DNA from: Fagopyrum homotropicum
Lineage: Eukaryota > Streptophyta > Magnoliopsida > Caryophyllales > Polygonaceae
Length of the DNA stretch: 64,000 nt
Reading direction: 5' to 3'
Assembly: GCA_033239125.1 (NCBI GenBank)
Contig: BSWB01000006.1
Span: forward strand, 117,784,242 to 117,848,241
Numbering within the stretch: position 1 is the stretch's first letter; each line of letters begins with the position of its first letter. Below are positions 23,191 through 33,970 of this stretch, in pieces. The position numbers were made by a program, and so were the translations under genes. The notes under the pieces are model-generated. The model did not search any database. It saw only the letters and a program-made list of their open reading frames with translations, and had not been told where the DNA came from.

Positions 23191-23689
23191 GTAGATCTTT
23201 GTGCCTTCTTGGTGAGTGGATGTTATATGCTTATGTGATATGCTGTGTTTTCGTGATAGTTGTGATATGTGCATATGATCTGTTAGATCTTGTTTGCTAG
23301 CACGAGATAGGGATAGATGGAGATGGTTCTTTCCTTCATGCTATGGTGTATGTGTTAGGATTAGCTGGAGATGGTTCTTTCCTCCATGCTACCTTGATGG
23401 ACATAGCGTGAGTGAAGATGGTTTCCCTCCACATAGTAGTGATATGTGTACGTTGTGGCTGGAGACGGCTTTCCTCCATGCCAGTGTGATGTGGTTAGTG
23501 GTTGGCTAGAGATAATCTTCCTCTAGGCCTTGTGTAGAGTTGTTATGCTGGAGTTGTGATTTCTCCATGTTGTGTTGAGGATATAGAATGTTATAGGTTG
23601 TGACCTGATGTTCTTGAAAAGAGAGTTATACCTCGGCTTATAGGTCCGAGAGGTTTTGGGATTTTGCAAGTTTCGGGACGAAACTTGTT

Positions 23690-23704
23690 TTTAGGAGGGT
23701 GAGA
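23690..23704 (+). other. polypurine tract of chromovirus D
   Basis: TTAGGAGGGTGAGA directly before the 3' LTR; the purine run is the expected plus-strand primer. Confidence 0.75.
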
Positions 23705-25586
23705 TGTAAGATCCTTAGTCTTTGGAGCCTAGTTGAGCTATAGTGTGCTTGTCTTGACCCTGTTGGCCTCCCCTGTGCACCATCTAGGCCGCCCCAACGG
23801 CTAGGCGCCCCTGCGCCTTAGGCTAGCCGCCCCTGCGCCTTAGGCTAGCCGCCCCTGCGCCTTAGGCTAGCCGCCCCTGCGGCTCTATATGTGTGCAACC
23901 GATTTCGTTGACTCTTGACTTGTGCTTTGCGGCTGGCTTCTCTTATAAGCTTCGTCTTGCTTCAGATGAGGGGTTTCCTACCTCTCTTCAGCTTCTCTCT
24001 CCCTCCACACGTTCTTCTTTTCCTCTCTTCTTCCTTGATCTTCTTTGCCTTCTCTTGATCTTGTGTGAGTGAGTTCTTGTGAGTTTGAGTGTGGCTTTGG
24101 CCTTGGATGCTCTTGAGGATGTTGCTGAAGGTTGTTGGTATTGTGTTGAGGTGATAGACGTGTTGATCCTCCATAGTTGCAGCTTAGGTTTTGTGTGGTA
24201 AGCTCTTCTTCTTCTCTCTTCTTTTCTTCTTTCTTGCTTCTTTCTTCCTTTCTAGCTTAGGATTCACAAGCTAGGCTTGTGTTGGATCCTTTCCTAGCCT
24301 TTTGTTGATCATATATATGTACATGTGTATATATGTTGTTATGGTATGTAAAAGAAGTGAAGAAAGTCGAGAAAGGGATCGAAGAGAAGTCGGGACCAAC
24401 TCTCCGCACAGTTGGCCGCCCCTGCGCCTGAACCAGGTTGCCCCTGTGCCTGCCTGTGAGCCGCCCCTGCGCCTTTGTTGAGCCGCCCCTGCGCCTCACT
24501 GGGTCAGCTTGGTGTTCTTGCTTCTGTTGGTGCATACCTTGTTGGTATGTCTTCCTTCCTTTCCTTTGGCCTTGGCTTTAGTTGTAGAGCTAGGCTAGCT
24601 TGGTTAGTGTGAATTTGTTGAGTAGCATGTTAGAGTTGTGCCTTAGGCACTTGTGGTTATGTTGAGGTTATGCCTTAGGCATCTGTGAGCTTGTTGTGAT
24701 CTTGAGGTTTAGTTTGGGGTTGTAGGTTGGTTCTTGTTATGGAGACGAGTCTCCTAACCCTTTCAGGTTGTGATGTTGTGTGCCTTGCTCTTGCAGGCGT
24801 TGGTTTCTTCCCCAAGGGGAAGCTGTGACGTGGCTTTGGATACGAGTGTATGAGGTAAATCCATAGGACTTACTTAGCGTTCAGTTATGGATTTGTGTGT
24901 TTGTGATGGTTGTGTGTGTTCATATGATTGTGCATTTTAAACCTAAACTAGACTAGGATGACCATTTATTACATTTAAATGGCCCAAGTGTATTATAATG
25001 GGCAGTAAGCACTTGCTAGAAGCTCGTCGAGAGTGGTAGGAGGTGCTCGGAAGCCAGTAGCTCAGGGGGGGTAGATCCCCATGCAACAACTAGGTTAAAG
25101 GGGAAAGAGACGGGGTTCTTTAGGCTCCTCGTGTTACAAAAGAAGTTGAATTAGTAATGGAATAACGTAATAAAAGATAATAAATGAATGTGTGTGACAT
25201 TCCATGTATGAGATGTTGAGTTGTGTTTGTGCTATTACTTTCATACTTATCTATTGTTGTAGCTAACGGTGTATACCGTGTTGTAGATGATTTGCAGGTT
25301 AGGAAGACTGCAGAGTGAGCCAGATGGTGTGACCAGCCGAGGACTTCTGTACATTAGGATGCGTGGGTTGGGATCTTTCGTATCAGATGCTATGTTTGAT
25401 GTTTTGTACTCAGCTTTGAGTTTGTAAACTCTTTTGATGTATCATACAGCTTTTATGTATTTGGTTTTACTCTACTTGTGCCTTGTTGTAAGATCCAGTG
25501 AACTTGTAGTCAGGCTAGGGTCATGATCCATTGTGAGATCCTAGCCCAATGTAGCATCCCGAGTCCCGCGGAATCGGGGTGTTACA
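23705..25586 (+). repeat. 3' LTR of chromovirus D
   Basis: 1,882 bp, TGTAAGATCC...CGGGGTGTTACA. It is complete relative to the 5' copy and includes the segment the 5' copy lost. It contains a short GC-rich tandem array at 23811-23883. Confidence 0.9.
23811..23883. repeat. 22-bp tandem array in the 3' LTR
   Basis: About 3.3 units of GCCGCCCCTGCGCCTTAGGC plus TA. The 5' LTR has only one equivalent (near 16799). The core GCCGCCCCTGCGCC recurs singly elsewhere in both LTRs (17340-17395, 24415-24495) and in the LTR at 53069. Confidence 0.8.
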
Positions 25587-25591
25587 ATGTG

Positions 25592-26863
25592 GATGTACTT
25601 ATTTGACTCTGTGTATGATTGTATGACTCTATTTGGATATTTATGATCTTATTTAGCTCTATGTGTTTATTTGAGATTACATGCATGCATACAGGTTTTT
25701 GTTTGAAAAAAACGTCAAAAAATGGTTTAAGAAAAAAAAATTATGACCTCGACCGGGATGGTTCTAGCCAAACGAGGTAAAGCGCCACGGATGACTTAGA
25801 ACACCTCGACCGAGGTGGCTTAACTGAGAGATTTTTCGAAACGTTTTGTGCTTCTTATCTGGATATGAACTCAGTGATGATTCTGTTTGCATATTGGTTT
25901 TGAAATCTTTATATGCTCGAAAGGTTTTATGATATGTTTAAGTTGTAAAATGCTTTGTTTGAAGTTTTGGCATGTTTAAAACTTTATTTTTATCAAAATT
26001 ATGTTGAATTTGAAGGTTGACACCACATGATGAGTTCTATCACAATCTTCCTGGGATGATTAAGGTAATTCATTCTCTTCTCTTCTTCTTCTTAATCATG
26101 TTTTAGCCCCTCATATACATATTTGTCTCCCTTTACCTATCCGGGAATTTGGAAGCAAGCAAGAAAAGCAAGTGAAAGTGAAGCTGAGATGTTGGCTGAA
26201 AGTTTTAGAAAGAAACAAATAGGTTTGGGGAAGTCAACCATGATGATGAGTAACTTGACACCATTCACATAGCCGGGTGTTTGTGTCTTGCCAAAGTTGG
26301 ATTGAGCGATATTCCTAACGGGTCATAGTATGTGCATCAAGGGTTTGAGGCATCTCGAGAAATTGATGATTGCTGATTTCCTAAGCTTCGGTTATTGTGC
26401 ACCTCTGTCCATGCATCCCAAAAAGTAAAGTAAAAATAAGCAAAGCTTATTGGTGGAAGATATTGAGTTTCAAAGAAAGTGAAGTAAGATCCTTTTCCCG
26501 GATTCTAGCACCACATACCCTATATACATTCCACCCTGACACGTTTCTTGACTTCTTTTGGAAGCCCTTGAGACCTAGAGCTTGTTGATTGACTTGGTGG
26601 TTTAAACTGGATTATACATGATTGATTTCGATAAATATGATTTGTTATGCAAAGATGAACAGCTTTCTTATATTTATAAAATGTTTTGATCATGTTTTGA
26701 TTTTAATTGCCATGAAGCATTCTCTTAGAGTGATCTATGAGTGGAGCACACCACCAAAAATGTTTTGAAATGCTTTTCATTGATCTTTATAACCTATAAT
26801 TCATTTTATCTTGTACTTAAGATTTGAAACTTGCTTGGGGACAAGCAAGGGACAAGTATGGGG
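25592..26863 (+). other. internal non-coding region of element C, right part
   Basis: No gene seen. Contains CTCGACCG motifs like those of the LTRs (25745-25820), and just before the 3' LTR a GGGGACAAGCAAGGGACAAG purine-rich stretch (26837-26856) that probably held the polypurine tract. Confidence 0.6.
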
Positions 26864-28806
26864 TATAGCATGTATTATAGTCTATATTTTGGGGCTGGTT
26901 TAGACGTTTCATCTTCAATAATCTGCATGTATGGATGTATATTATGTAATTATATTGTTATTTCATCTACATTTATGGGAATCGAGGTCTACACCAAGTT
27001 TCGTTGTAATCGTAGGTAAAATGGCACGTTTTGGACTAAAATAGAGCTAAGGAGCTAAGGAGTCATTGGAGCTACATTCTGGAGCTTAAAGAAGAACTCC
27101 GGAAGCCTGGAATTAATGAAGAAGATTTACTTTGGACCAATTCGAGAGATTTCACATTCAGTTGAGATTCACCTTGGTCAGCTACAGTGTCACCTCGACC
27201 GAGGTGATCTTGAGGAGCGTCCCGACCGAGGCAAACACCCTGCCGCCGGCGAGATCATATTTTTGGCTGAGATCTTTTATTTTTGGAAAGAAGATATCGT
27301 ATATTTTTGGGCTGGATTTTTGGAAGAAAGATCTTATTTTTGGGAGATCTATTTTAGAGATTTGGATATATTTTATAGGAATTATCTTTTTAAGATATTA
27401 TTATCTTTGGAAGATAATTCTCCTATATAAATGGTTGGATTTTCCACAAGTTCAACCATGCTTGGAGGCTGAGAATACCCAGCAACTAAGAGATTTTCTG
27501 GAAGATTTGAAGGAAGGATTGAAGATCAATCAAGGAAGGATTCATAGTTTGGAGTTAACTTTAGAGGGAATTTGTAAGACTTTCTTAAGATATTATTATC
27601 TTTGGAAGATAATTCTCCTATATAAATGGTTGGATTTTCCACAAGTTCAACCATGCTTGGAGGCTGAGAATACCCAGCAATTAAGAGATTTTCTGGAAGA
27701 TTTGAAGGAAGGATTGAAGATCAATCAAGGAAGGATTCATAGTTTGGAGTTAACTTTAGAGGGAGTTTGTAAGACTTTCTTAGATTCCCTTTTGGTTTGT
27801 TGTCTTGCTCAATTTGTGATTTGAGGAACGCTGATTTGTTGTTAATTGATTCAGTTATTGAGACCTTTTTCTTAAGGTTTACTTGTTCGAATATTCATTC
27901 CTTTCCAATATATTTGATTATTGTTATCATGATGATTGGCTAAGCCTTTTATGCGATTCTAGGGTGATTGGCTAAAAGTTGTGGGAAAGACGATGATAGA
28001 ATAATCTTAATCCCATCAGGACCCTGAAAGCTCGAGTCTTTAACCTTAACCCTAGAGTACCTCGCTCAGTCGATGAACATCTCGGTTGGGGTGGAACTTG
28101 ACTGAACGAGGTGACCTTTTTTTATCCGAAACTGAGAGTTTAGGGTTCTAGTTTGCCAAATCCTATCTTTATTACACCTTTCCTGGTTCAATGCAAGCCT
28201 AGGATGAGACTTACCCGGTGATTCCTTTGTTTGCTTACTCATGATCATAAGTGTAGATAATAAAGGTTTATCCTTTATTGGGGTTTGAGTGTGCCTTCAT
28301 CCCATCTTTGTGAGTTAGCCTGAGACTTACCCGGTAAATGTTGATTCTATTCCCTTAGGTGGTGTGTTGGTTTGAGATTATAGTTCCTTTCCTTAGTACC
28401 TTGAGACTTACCTGGTAATAGGAGTTTTGGTTTGGGATAGTGAGTAGTGAGACTTACCCGGTGATCTATTCCTACCTTAGAACACCTTCCCTTTGCAAAA
28501 CCTCAACTTTGTCCGCATTATCCTTTGAGATCTTGAGTCGGAACCATAATTAGATGCTTTAATCCCTAGAATCCGCATTTCCCCTTATTTGACCTTATTA
28601 TCATCTTTGATTGCTTTAATTGCCTTTGGTTAATTGCAATATTTGACAACCAATTATGTGCTTTGTTTCACCTAAGTCCCTGAGATCGACCCCTGGAATT
28701 CTTGCTTTTATTACAATTGATCCGTACACTACGGGTTCGCATCCTTGTTTAAGTATACTTCTTTGATTATAAATTTAAAGGTTGCACACACCGTTTTGAG
28801 CGAACA
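26864..28806 (+). repeat. 3' LTR of element C
   Basis: 1,943 bp, starting TATAGCATG (a damaged form of TGATAGCATG) and ending GAGCGAACA, followed by the GGGAC duplication. It includes a 195-bp tandem duplication; without it the length matches the other LTRs of the family. Confidence 0.9.
27391..27780. repeat. 195-bp tandem duplication inside the 3' LTR of element C
   Basis: Two near-identical units, 27391-27585 and 27586-27780, each starting TAAGATATTATTATC and ending GTAAGACTTTCT. Absent from the 5' LTR (13472-15154) and from the LTR at 54262, so it arose in this copy. It creates a 230-codon open frame (27132-27824) that is an artefact. Confidence 0.9.
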
Positions 28807-29350
28807 GGGACGGAGGAAGGTAGATGGAGGACTTAGGCAGACTAAGTGCAAGCCCCGATATCTTCTCAAATTTGTGAAGGCAACCCAACAAGATATCAGC
28901 TGAGGCCTTGTCCCCACGGAAAAAGAGGATGATATCATCAGCGTACATCAATTGGGCAATACCTAGGCCTCAGAAATGCTGGTGGAACTGGAACTCTGGT
29001 TTGGTAGTCTCGTGACGGATCATCCTAGACAAGAACTCCATACATATCACAATTAGAAGGGGGGAAATGGGGCATCCCTGGCGGAGACCCTGTCGACCCT
29101 GAAAATGGCCATGAGAAGTCTTATTGACCCGGATGGAGTAAGAAGTAGTGGTGACGTACTCCATCATCCAGTCAATGAACCTGTTCGGGAACAAGAGCTC
29201 CGTCATGACAAATCTCAAAAAGTCCCAAGAGATGGTGTCGTACGCTTTGGCCAAATCAATCTTCATAAAGCACATCCTGGTATCTCTCTTGACATTGTAC
29301 TTCCGAAGGAGCTCTTGGACAAGGAAGATGTTAATAACATCATTTATATG
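28807..29350 (-). pseudogene. LINE (L1-type) reverse transcriptase fragment
   Basis: Minus strand: FLVQELLRKYNVKRDT, KIDLAKAYDTISWDFL, then GRQGLRQGCPISPLL and, after one TGA (28967-28969), IAQLMYADDIILFFRGDKAS with the catalytic YADD at 28934-28945 intact. It ends SLPKSSIYLPPS at the insertion point of element C and resumes at 13471. The 5' end stops abruptly near 29350, as usual for 5'-truncated LINE insertions. Confidence 0.9.
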
Positions 29351-29999
29351 ATATAAGGTTGAGTTCCCTCAATGAATAGTAATGGTTTGTCGGCTTGTAT
29401 TTAGTTAAATGGGCCTCATTTACGCATTTTAGGTCTAGTAGTTGTTAAAGCCCGCATTCTTCATGAAATTCCTCCATGTGAACTCTATGTGTTTATCTTT
29501 TGTGTCATATCCTTGTGATGCCAACTTCCATCGATCTCCAGTTGCCGTCTACTTCCCCTTTTCCTTTGTTCTTCTATTAAAAGGTCATCTAACTGCTTCA
29601 CAATCTTCTCTACTTCTTTTTTTCTTCTCTGGTTTGTATTTATTCATCACCCCTCTTTGGTTCCTTCTTGTTTTATGTATTAGTCGATTGATTTTTGTTC
29701 TTCTTCTCTTATTTTGCAGTTTAATTTTGTTGATTCGTGAATTTGCATATTTAGCAAAATTTGCTCCATGGTAAGGTTAATGTCTAACTATTTTATCCTA
29801 CATGTCCTTTGCTCTCTACCATGTCTAAGCAAGGTTTTTCCTCTCTCTCTCTCTCTCAATTTTCTCGTCATACATTATCTTCATTTTATTCAATTTTGTC
29901 TTTGTGTTAATCTATTTCAGGCAATTGCACATAGACCTTAACGTTCTCTTTGTTGGATACAAGTTTCCCCATCCTCTCCACTACAAAATCATTATCTGA
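29351..29999 (+). pseudogene. NRPB11: RNA polymerase II subunit RPB11 exon fragment with upstream sequence
   Basis: After a 3' splice site (TATTTCAG, 29913-29920) the exon reads QLHIDLNVLFVGYKFPHPLH then YKIII and a TGA at 29997-29999. This parallels the RPB11 core, in which a conserved NVLF.GY..PHPL.YKI block contacts RPB3. Only this one exon is recognised; the rest of the gene is absent, and an adjacent exon candidate at about 29710-29771 is unassigned. A TGGGCC box (29410-29415) and pyrimidine-rich tracts lie upstream. In-frame TGA and missing exons make it a gene fragment. Confidence 0.65.
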
Positions 30000-30154
30000 G
30001 TTAGTGGTTTATTTCCATGTCGGTGTACGTATAAGTGAACTCGGTCCGACTTATGCCCCTTTTTCTTACTCTTTGTTTTACTTTTGTTTGATTTCTACTA
30101 TTTCTCAGTTTCTTCCTTCCTGCAAAAAACCTAGAACTCGAAGAAAATTGTGAA

Positions 30155-30610
30155 ATGACGGTCAAGGACAAGAAGTTGTGGAACCTCATGCGTGACATCA
30201 AGGTTCAAAAGCTTGTTGAATATTTCCGTAAGAGAAAGTGGAGATTGTCACACCCATGCTTCTAAGGTCTCTATTCATCTTACTCTCCTTTCTCCTTGAT
30301 TCATATAAGATTCGTCTTGTGCTTGTTTGATCCCCTTGGATTTATGTTGTTTGATTTGTTTTCGTTTGCGTTTGAATTTGATTTAGGTTTCGGAGCAACT
30401 CGGTGGTCAAACCCCTGTATTCTCCAAGGGTAATATAAGCTTCAAAACTTTCTGCTTTCCATTTGGTTTTATTTGGACAAATTTTGCATAAAACAAATGT
30501 GAATACAAATTGTCTTAACAGCTAGATACAATGTTCGATCTTTCGGTACCAGGCGTAATAAGAAGATTGCTTGATATGTCACGGTTAGGAGAGATAAGGA
30601 GAGTAATATG
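30155..30610 (+). pseudogene. RPL11: ribosomal protein L11 (uL5, cytosolic) fragment, introns kept
   Basis: Exon 1 (30155-30266): KDKKLWNLMRDIKVQKLV then, after a one-base shift, NISVRESGD. GT-AG intron. Exon 2 (30387-30429): VSEQLGGQTPVFSK. GT-AG intron. Exon 3 (from 30522): ARYNVRSFGTRRNKKIA then TGA (30572-30574) where the family has Cys, then YVTVRRDKE. Order and intron sites fit the plant RPL11 gene, whose product is a large-subunit protein at the central protuberance. The last two thirds are missing. Because introns are kept this is a genomic copy, not a retrocopy. Confidence 0.85.
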
Positions 30611-31371
30611 AGGTATTAAGCTCTTAATTTATATATCTTAATTCAAGCGATGTTTGCCTTTTAGGTTTTAGATTGTTGGTTAATAATTAATATTGTTCTT
30701 TTATTGTATGTCTTGCTCAACTTTCTTAATCTTCGAAGACCGTAAATTAGTTGATAACATGGTCTGGCCCGTGGTCGGTGTTTGTGCCCCGTGATTGATA
30801 ACATGGTCTTGACACTCATACGGACAACATTTGATCAGGAGCGGTCACTAAATTACGGGTTAATCTATTCGCTTCTGTTATCCAATTTCGATGCCGCCTA
30901 TTAAAAATAACCGAACAAATCACGCGTGGTTTGACTAGTAAGGTAAAATAAACAAGTAATTATGCAATTAACAAACTCATCACCATAATATTAAAAAACT
31001 ACTTTAAAAAAATGACATAATAAAGTTTTCTTTTCTTCTTCATGTAGAGCTTTCTATGATGTTTGAATGAAAATTTGCACACTTTTTTTTCTTCTTTCAA
31101 TGTGAAAGTCTAATAAAAAATAGTTACTCAAGGTATACGTTACATGATTACATCAATCAAGGTAGGTAGTTTATTTTAAAAAGAATTGGATTAAATATAA
31201 TTTTTTTATATGCTTTTGTTTTGTAGACCCCTTTAATTTTATTTAGAGTGATGTTAATTGAAGCCGACAAAGACGCCGGAGGAGGCGGTTCCTCCTGCAT
31301 TTTTTTGTTTTTTTTTGTTGTTTTTGTTGTTGTTTGAGTGATGTTAATTGAAGCCGGCAAAGACGCCAAAG
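30611..31371. other. spacer without recognised gene
   Basis: AT-rich. Near 31180-31250 a stretch resembles 33650-33735 (AAAGAATTGG..., TTTTGTTTTGTAGAC), a small repeat family of this window. Two direct copies of GTGATGTTAATTGAAGCCG (31248 and 31340) precede the hairpin. Confidence 0.5.
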
Positions 31372-31421
31372 GAGGCGGAGTCCGCCTGCGCACCAGCCCT
31401 CGCGCAGGCGGACTCCGCCTC
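31372..31421. repeat. perfect 20-bp GC-rich inverted repeat
   Basis: Arms GAGGCGGAGTCCGCCTGCGC (31372-31391) and its exact complement (31402-31421), loop of 10. It stands out from an AT-rich neighbourhood. Related GC-rich repeats lie at 33173-33260. Confidence 0.85.
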
Positions 31422-31700
31422 TCCGGCATTTTTTGTTGTTTTTTTTTGTTTTTTTTTTTTGCTTTTATGTTTTATTTTGTTTTTTTTCATACTAGAGTTT
31501 TATTTTTTTGTTTGTATTATTATTTCATTGCACTTCCAGTAAACAAAATCAAAATATCAAGTACCACTAAAACATGATGACAACAATATATCAAAACCGC
31601 TAAAACATTATGACAACAGTATATGAAAATGACTAAAACATGATGTCAACAACATATGATAACGTCTAAAACATGATTACAAGCTAATTTCTGAAAACGG

Positions 31701-31862
31701 CTAAAGATATCCTACAATAGTGTCTTCAACTACCGATGTCCGACGAAGCTCCTCGTGATGTGTTATCCTTGCAATGAACGGCGCATCCCATCCATCAACA
31801 CTTGGGTCGTGGTATTGTTTCCAATATTCACTCAACAACGGTAACGGGACATCATCTATAAC
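31701..31862 (-). pseudogene. unrecognised exon-like segment joined to the Rab2 fragment
   Basis: Minus strand, after a 3' splice site GTTAG: 53 codons without a stop, including LLSEYWKQYHDPSVDGWDAP and RITHHEELRRTS, ending TAG (31701-31703). It does not resemble the Rab2 C-terminus that should follow. It may be an exon from another gene brought together with the Rab2 exons. I do not recognise the family. Confidence 0.4.
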
Positions 31863-31969
31863 CTAACATATGTTGGCATAAATATGTGTAAATAAAGAGA
31901 CAGTAAAGTTCTAAAAAATATTGAGTAAAGCAATAAGGTGGTACATAATATAACGGGAAAAGGATTAAC

Positions 31970-32872
31970 CTCATTTGATATATCAAATGTCCCATCCTGG
32001 ATCTTCGTGTAGATTGTTCCACCAGTTCTTATAATTGCCTATACGGAAAGAGCGAGGATTACAAGATCATAGTTTCAAGAAGTGATGGTGGACTGATGCA
32101 TAACATGGTAAAAAAATACAATAAAATAATGTCTAATTTAAAACAACCTACCATAGACAAGAGGAACAATGTGACATATGGATATTCTCCTTTTCCAACA
32201 AACGACTTACATCCTCAACATTTTGAGCAGTTTTTGCAGAACACTCCATGAATACTAATCCATGTTCCTTTGCAAACTGTTCACCTTCCTCTGTACTCAC
32301 AGCTCTCTTGTGAGCAAGATCAGACTTGTTGCCTACAAGATGATTGAAAGTCTCCCTCCTGTAGAAGGACGTGACTAGTGAGCTTTACCCATAAGAGATT
32401 CACCAGTAAGCAAATGCTAAAATGCATGCGCGAAGGTACACAATTAGACATCTATGACCTTATGCTAATACAATGGAGCGACAATTAGTGTTTTCCCTTT
32501 CGAGAACAGTCTGAGTCGGAAAAATAGCTTAAGAGCCTTAAACCAAAGTTCAAAACAAAAAAGGAGAGATAAAAAACCGCATGAACAGGCTTTTGCGCAC
32601 CAATTCAGAAGAGCCTTACCTAAAACATGATGTCATATACCAAAAGTGCACCTGCAGCCCCTCGATAGTAGGACCATGTAATAGATCTAAATGACTCTTG
32701 ACCAGCCTACAAAACAAATGCAAGTATTAAGATCTCAAGTTACAAAGTTGGATATAGTAGATCAATGAGTCGTTCAGGGGAACAAAAAAGAGGAGATAGA
32801 CAAACCGTGTCCCATATCTGCAACTTAATTGGATTGTTATTAATTGTGATCATTCTACCCCCAAATTTCATC
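31970..32872 (-). pseudogene. RABB1: Rab2 (RABB1) small GTPase fragment, introns kept
   Basis: Minus strand, four exons: 32872-32816 (FGGRMITINNNPIKLQIWDT), 32706-32620 (AGQESFRSITWSYYRGAAGA), 32358-32211 (RETFNHL joined directly to GNKSDLAHKRAVSTEEGEQF, then SAKTAQNVED) and 32038-31970 (TIYTKIQDGTFDISNE). These give switch II (WDTAGQE), the NKxD guanine motif and the SAK motif of Rab2. Missing are the N-terminal P-loop exon, about 20 codons between NHL and GNK, and the prenylated C-terminal CC tail. The donor of the second exon is altered. Rab2 acts in ER-Golgi vesicle traffic; this copy cannot. Confidence 0.88.
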
Positions 32873-33172
32873 ATAAATCACAAATCACACTATTTTAATG
32901 CCAGAAGATGATTAGGACAGTGATATTCGAGTTCGACGAGATGAGTTTTCACGTGTTTAGATTTGGATGGATTATAAAATAGTCAAGTTCGAATCGAGTC
33001 TAAATTGTTTCCAAGATTAAAAATATATTCATATTCAACTCGTTTAAAAAGTTTACAAACTTAGTTTATACAACATTATAAAGTGTTATTCTAGCTTAAT
33101 GAGCCGAGGGTTTTTTTTTTCGAAATCGAAAAATGGTTCGAATCTAGTGGATCAAAAGTCTGAAACGGGCAG

Positions 33173-33260
33173 AAGGAGGCGGAGGTGGAGTCCGACTCCG
33201 CCTCCTTCTGCGCGCGGGCGGACTCCACCTCTATCAAGGCGCGAGTCCGCCTGAATAGTA
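33173..33260. repeat. overlapping GC-rich inverted repeats
   Basis: GCAGAAGGAGGCGGAG with its complement CTCCGCCTCCTTCTGC a few bases on, and GAGGTGGAGTCCG with CGGACTCCACCTC, interleaved. Core words GGCGGA and AGTCCG(C)C are shared with the hairpin at 31372-31421. Confidence 0.75.
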
Positions 33261-33279
33261 GTCCTGCTTTATTTATAAA

Positions 33280-33832
33280 TAATTCCTCCTATATGAAAGA
33301 AATTGGATTAAATAAGGGTATATTTACTAAATGAGTTTATGTTATGGGTACTTTTAATAGAGTAATAGTGGTAAAAGACCTAGTTAATCATTTTACCATT
33401 TATTTTATCAATTATAAATGTAACTTCTCAAAGTCAAAGTAGATTTTTAATGAACGATAAGTTTCACAAGCCTTCAGCCTTAATAATAAAACGAAAAGAA
33501 TTATATACACGGCATTCGTTTACTAACGTAAAAAAAAGGTTGTAGTCCGTCAGCGTTTAGTGTGTGTCGGCGTCACGAATTGACACCTAATATTTTATTT
33601 TAAGAAAAATCAAAGAAAACAATTTGTAAAAAGTAAATAAAATAATTTTAAAAAAAATGAAAGAATTGGGGGAACTAGACTCTTTTTTACCAGTTTTTGT
33701 TTTGTAGACTCCTCTAATTTTTACCACTCTAACTGGCTTGTCACTATTACTCTATTAAGAGTATATTTACCTAATGAGTTTATGATATGGGTACCCTTAA
33801 TAGAGTAATGGTGTTACTCTATTAAGAGTATA
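33280..33832. repeat. copies of a small AT-rich MITE-like repeat
   Basis: The unit includes TATATTTACCTAATGAGTTT, ATGATATGGGTACCC and TTAATAGAGTAATGG. Copies or parts occur at 33310-33400, 33740-33812, 33813-33832 joined to 34983-35060, and inverted at 47217-47345. The words ATTACTCTATTAAGAGTA and TACCCTTAATAGAGTAAT form an 18-bp inverted repeat, so the unit folds back. Confidence 0.6.
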
Positions 33833-33933
33833 TCTATATACATATATTAAAGCCAAATCATTTCCTTCAACGTGGTTCATCCTAACTTATTTTATGTCAC
33901 GTGTCATTTTCTTATAATTTTAATTTTTTTAAA

Positions 33934-33970
<37 letters not shown>

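Larger units (their letters stand above)
16699..25586 (+). mobile_element. Ty3/gypsy chromovirus D (Tekay/Del-like), full length, inactive
   Basis: Complete: 5' LTR 16699-18081, initiator-Met primer site, gag, protease, reverse transcriptase, RNase H, integrase, chromodomain-like end, purine-rich tract, 3' LTR 23705-25586. Flanked by ATGTG at 16694-16698 and 25587-25591. The gag-pol frame has 18 in-frame stops and one frameshift, and two catalytic sites are altered. The chromodomain-like C-terminus, the Met primer site and the TGTAA...TTACA LTR ends place it among the plant chromoviruses. Confidence 0.93.
13472..28806 (+). mobile_element. non-autonomous Athila-like LTR retrotransposon C, split by chromovirus D
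   Basis: Bounded by direct repeats GGGAC at 13467-13471 and 28807-28811. 5' LTR 13472-15154, internal region, 3' LTR 26864-28806. Removing chromovirus D and its duplicated ATGTG leaves about 6.4 kb, of which about 2.8 kb is internal. The LTRs match those of Athila-type elements A and B, and the internal region carries the block GCTTTTTGGGAGGCAACCCA (16332-16351) that I associate with Athila elements. No recognisable gag, protease, reverse transcriptase or integrase is present; the one coding candidate is at 15264-16232. It must have depended on a related autonomous element. Confidence 0.85.

Noticed and set aside
27132..27824. 230-codon open frame
   Set aside because: Lies wholly inside an LTR and is lengthened by a 195-bp tandem duplication; no protein features and absent from the sister LTR.
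30155..30610. Functional RPL11 gene
   Set aside because: Frameshift in exon 1, TGA in exon 3 and no remaining downstream exons.
31970..32872. Functional Rab2 gene
   Set aside because: P-loop exon, an internal segment and the prenylated tail are missing.
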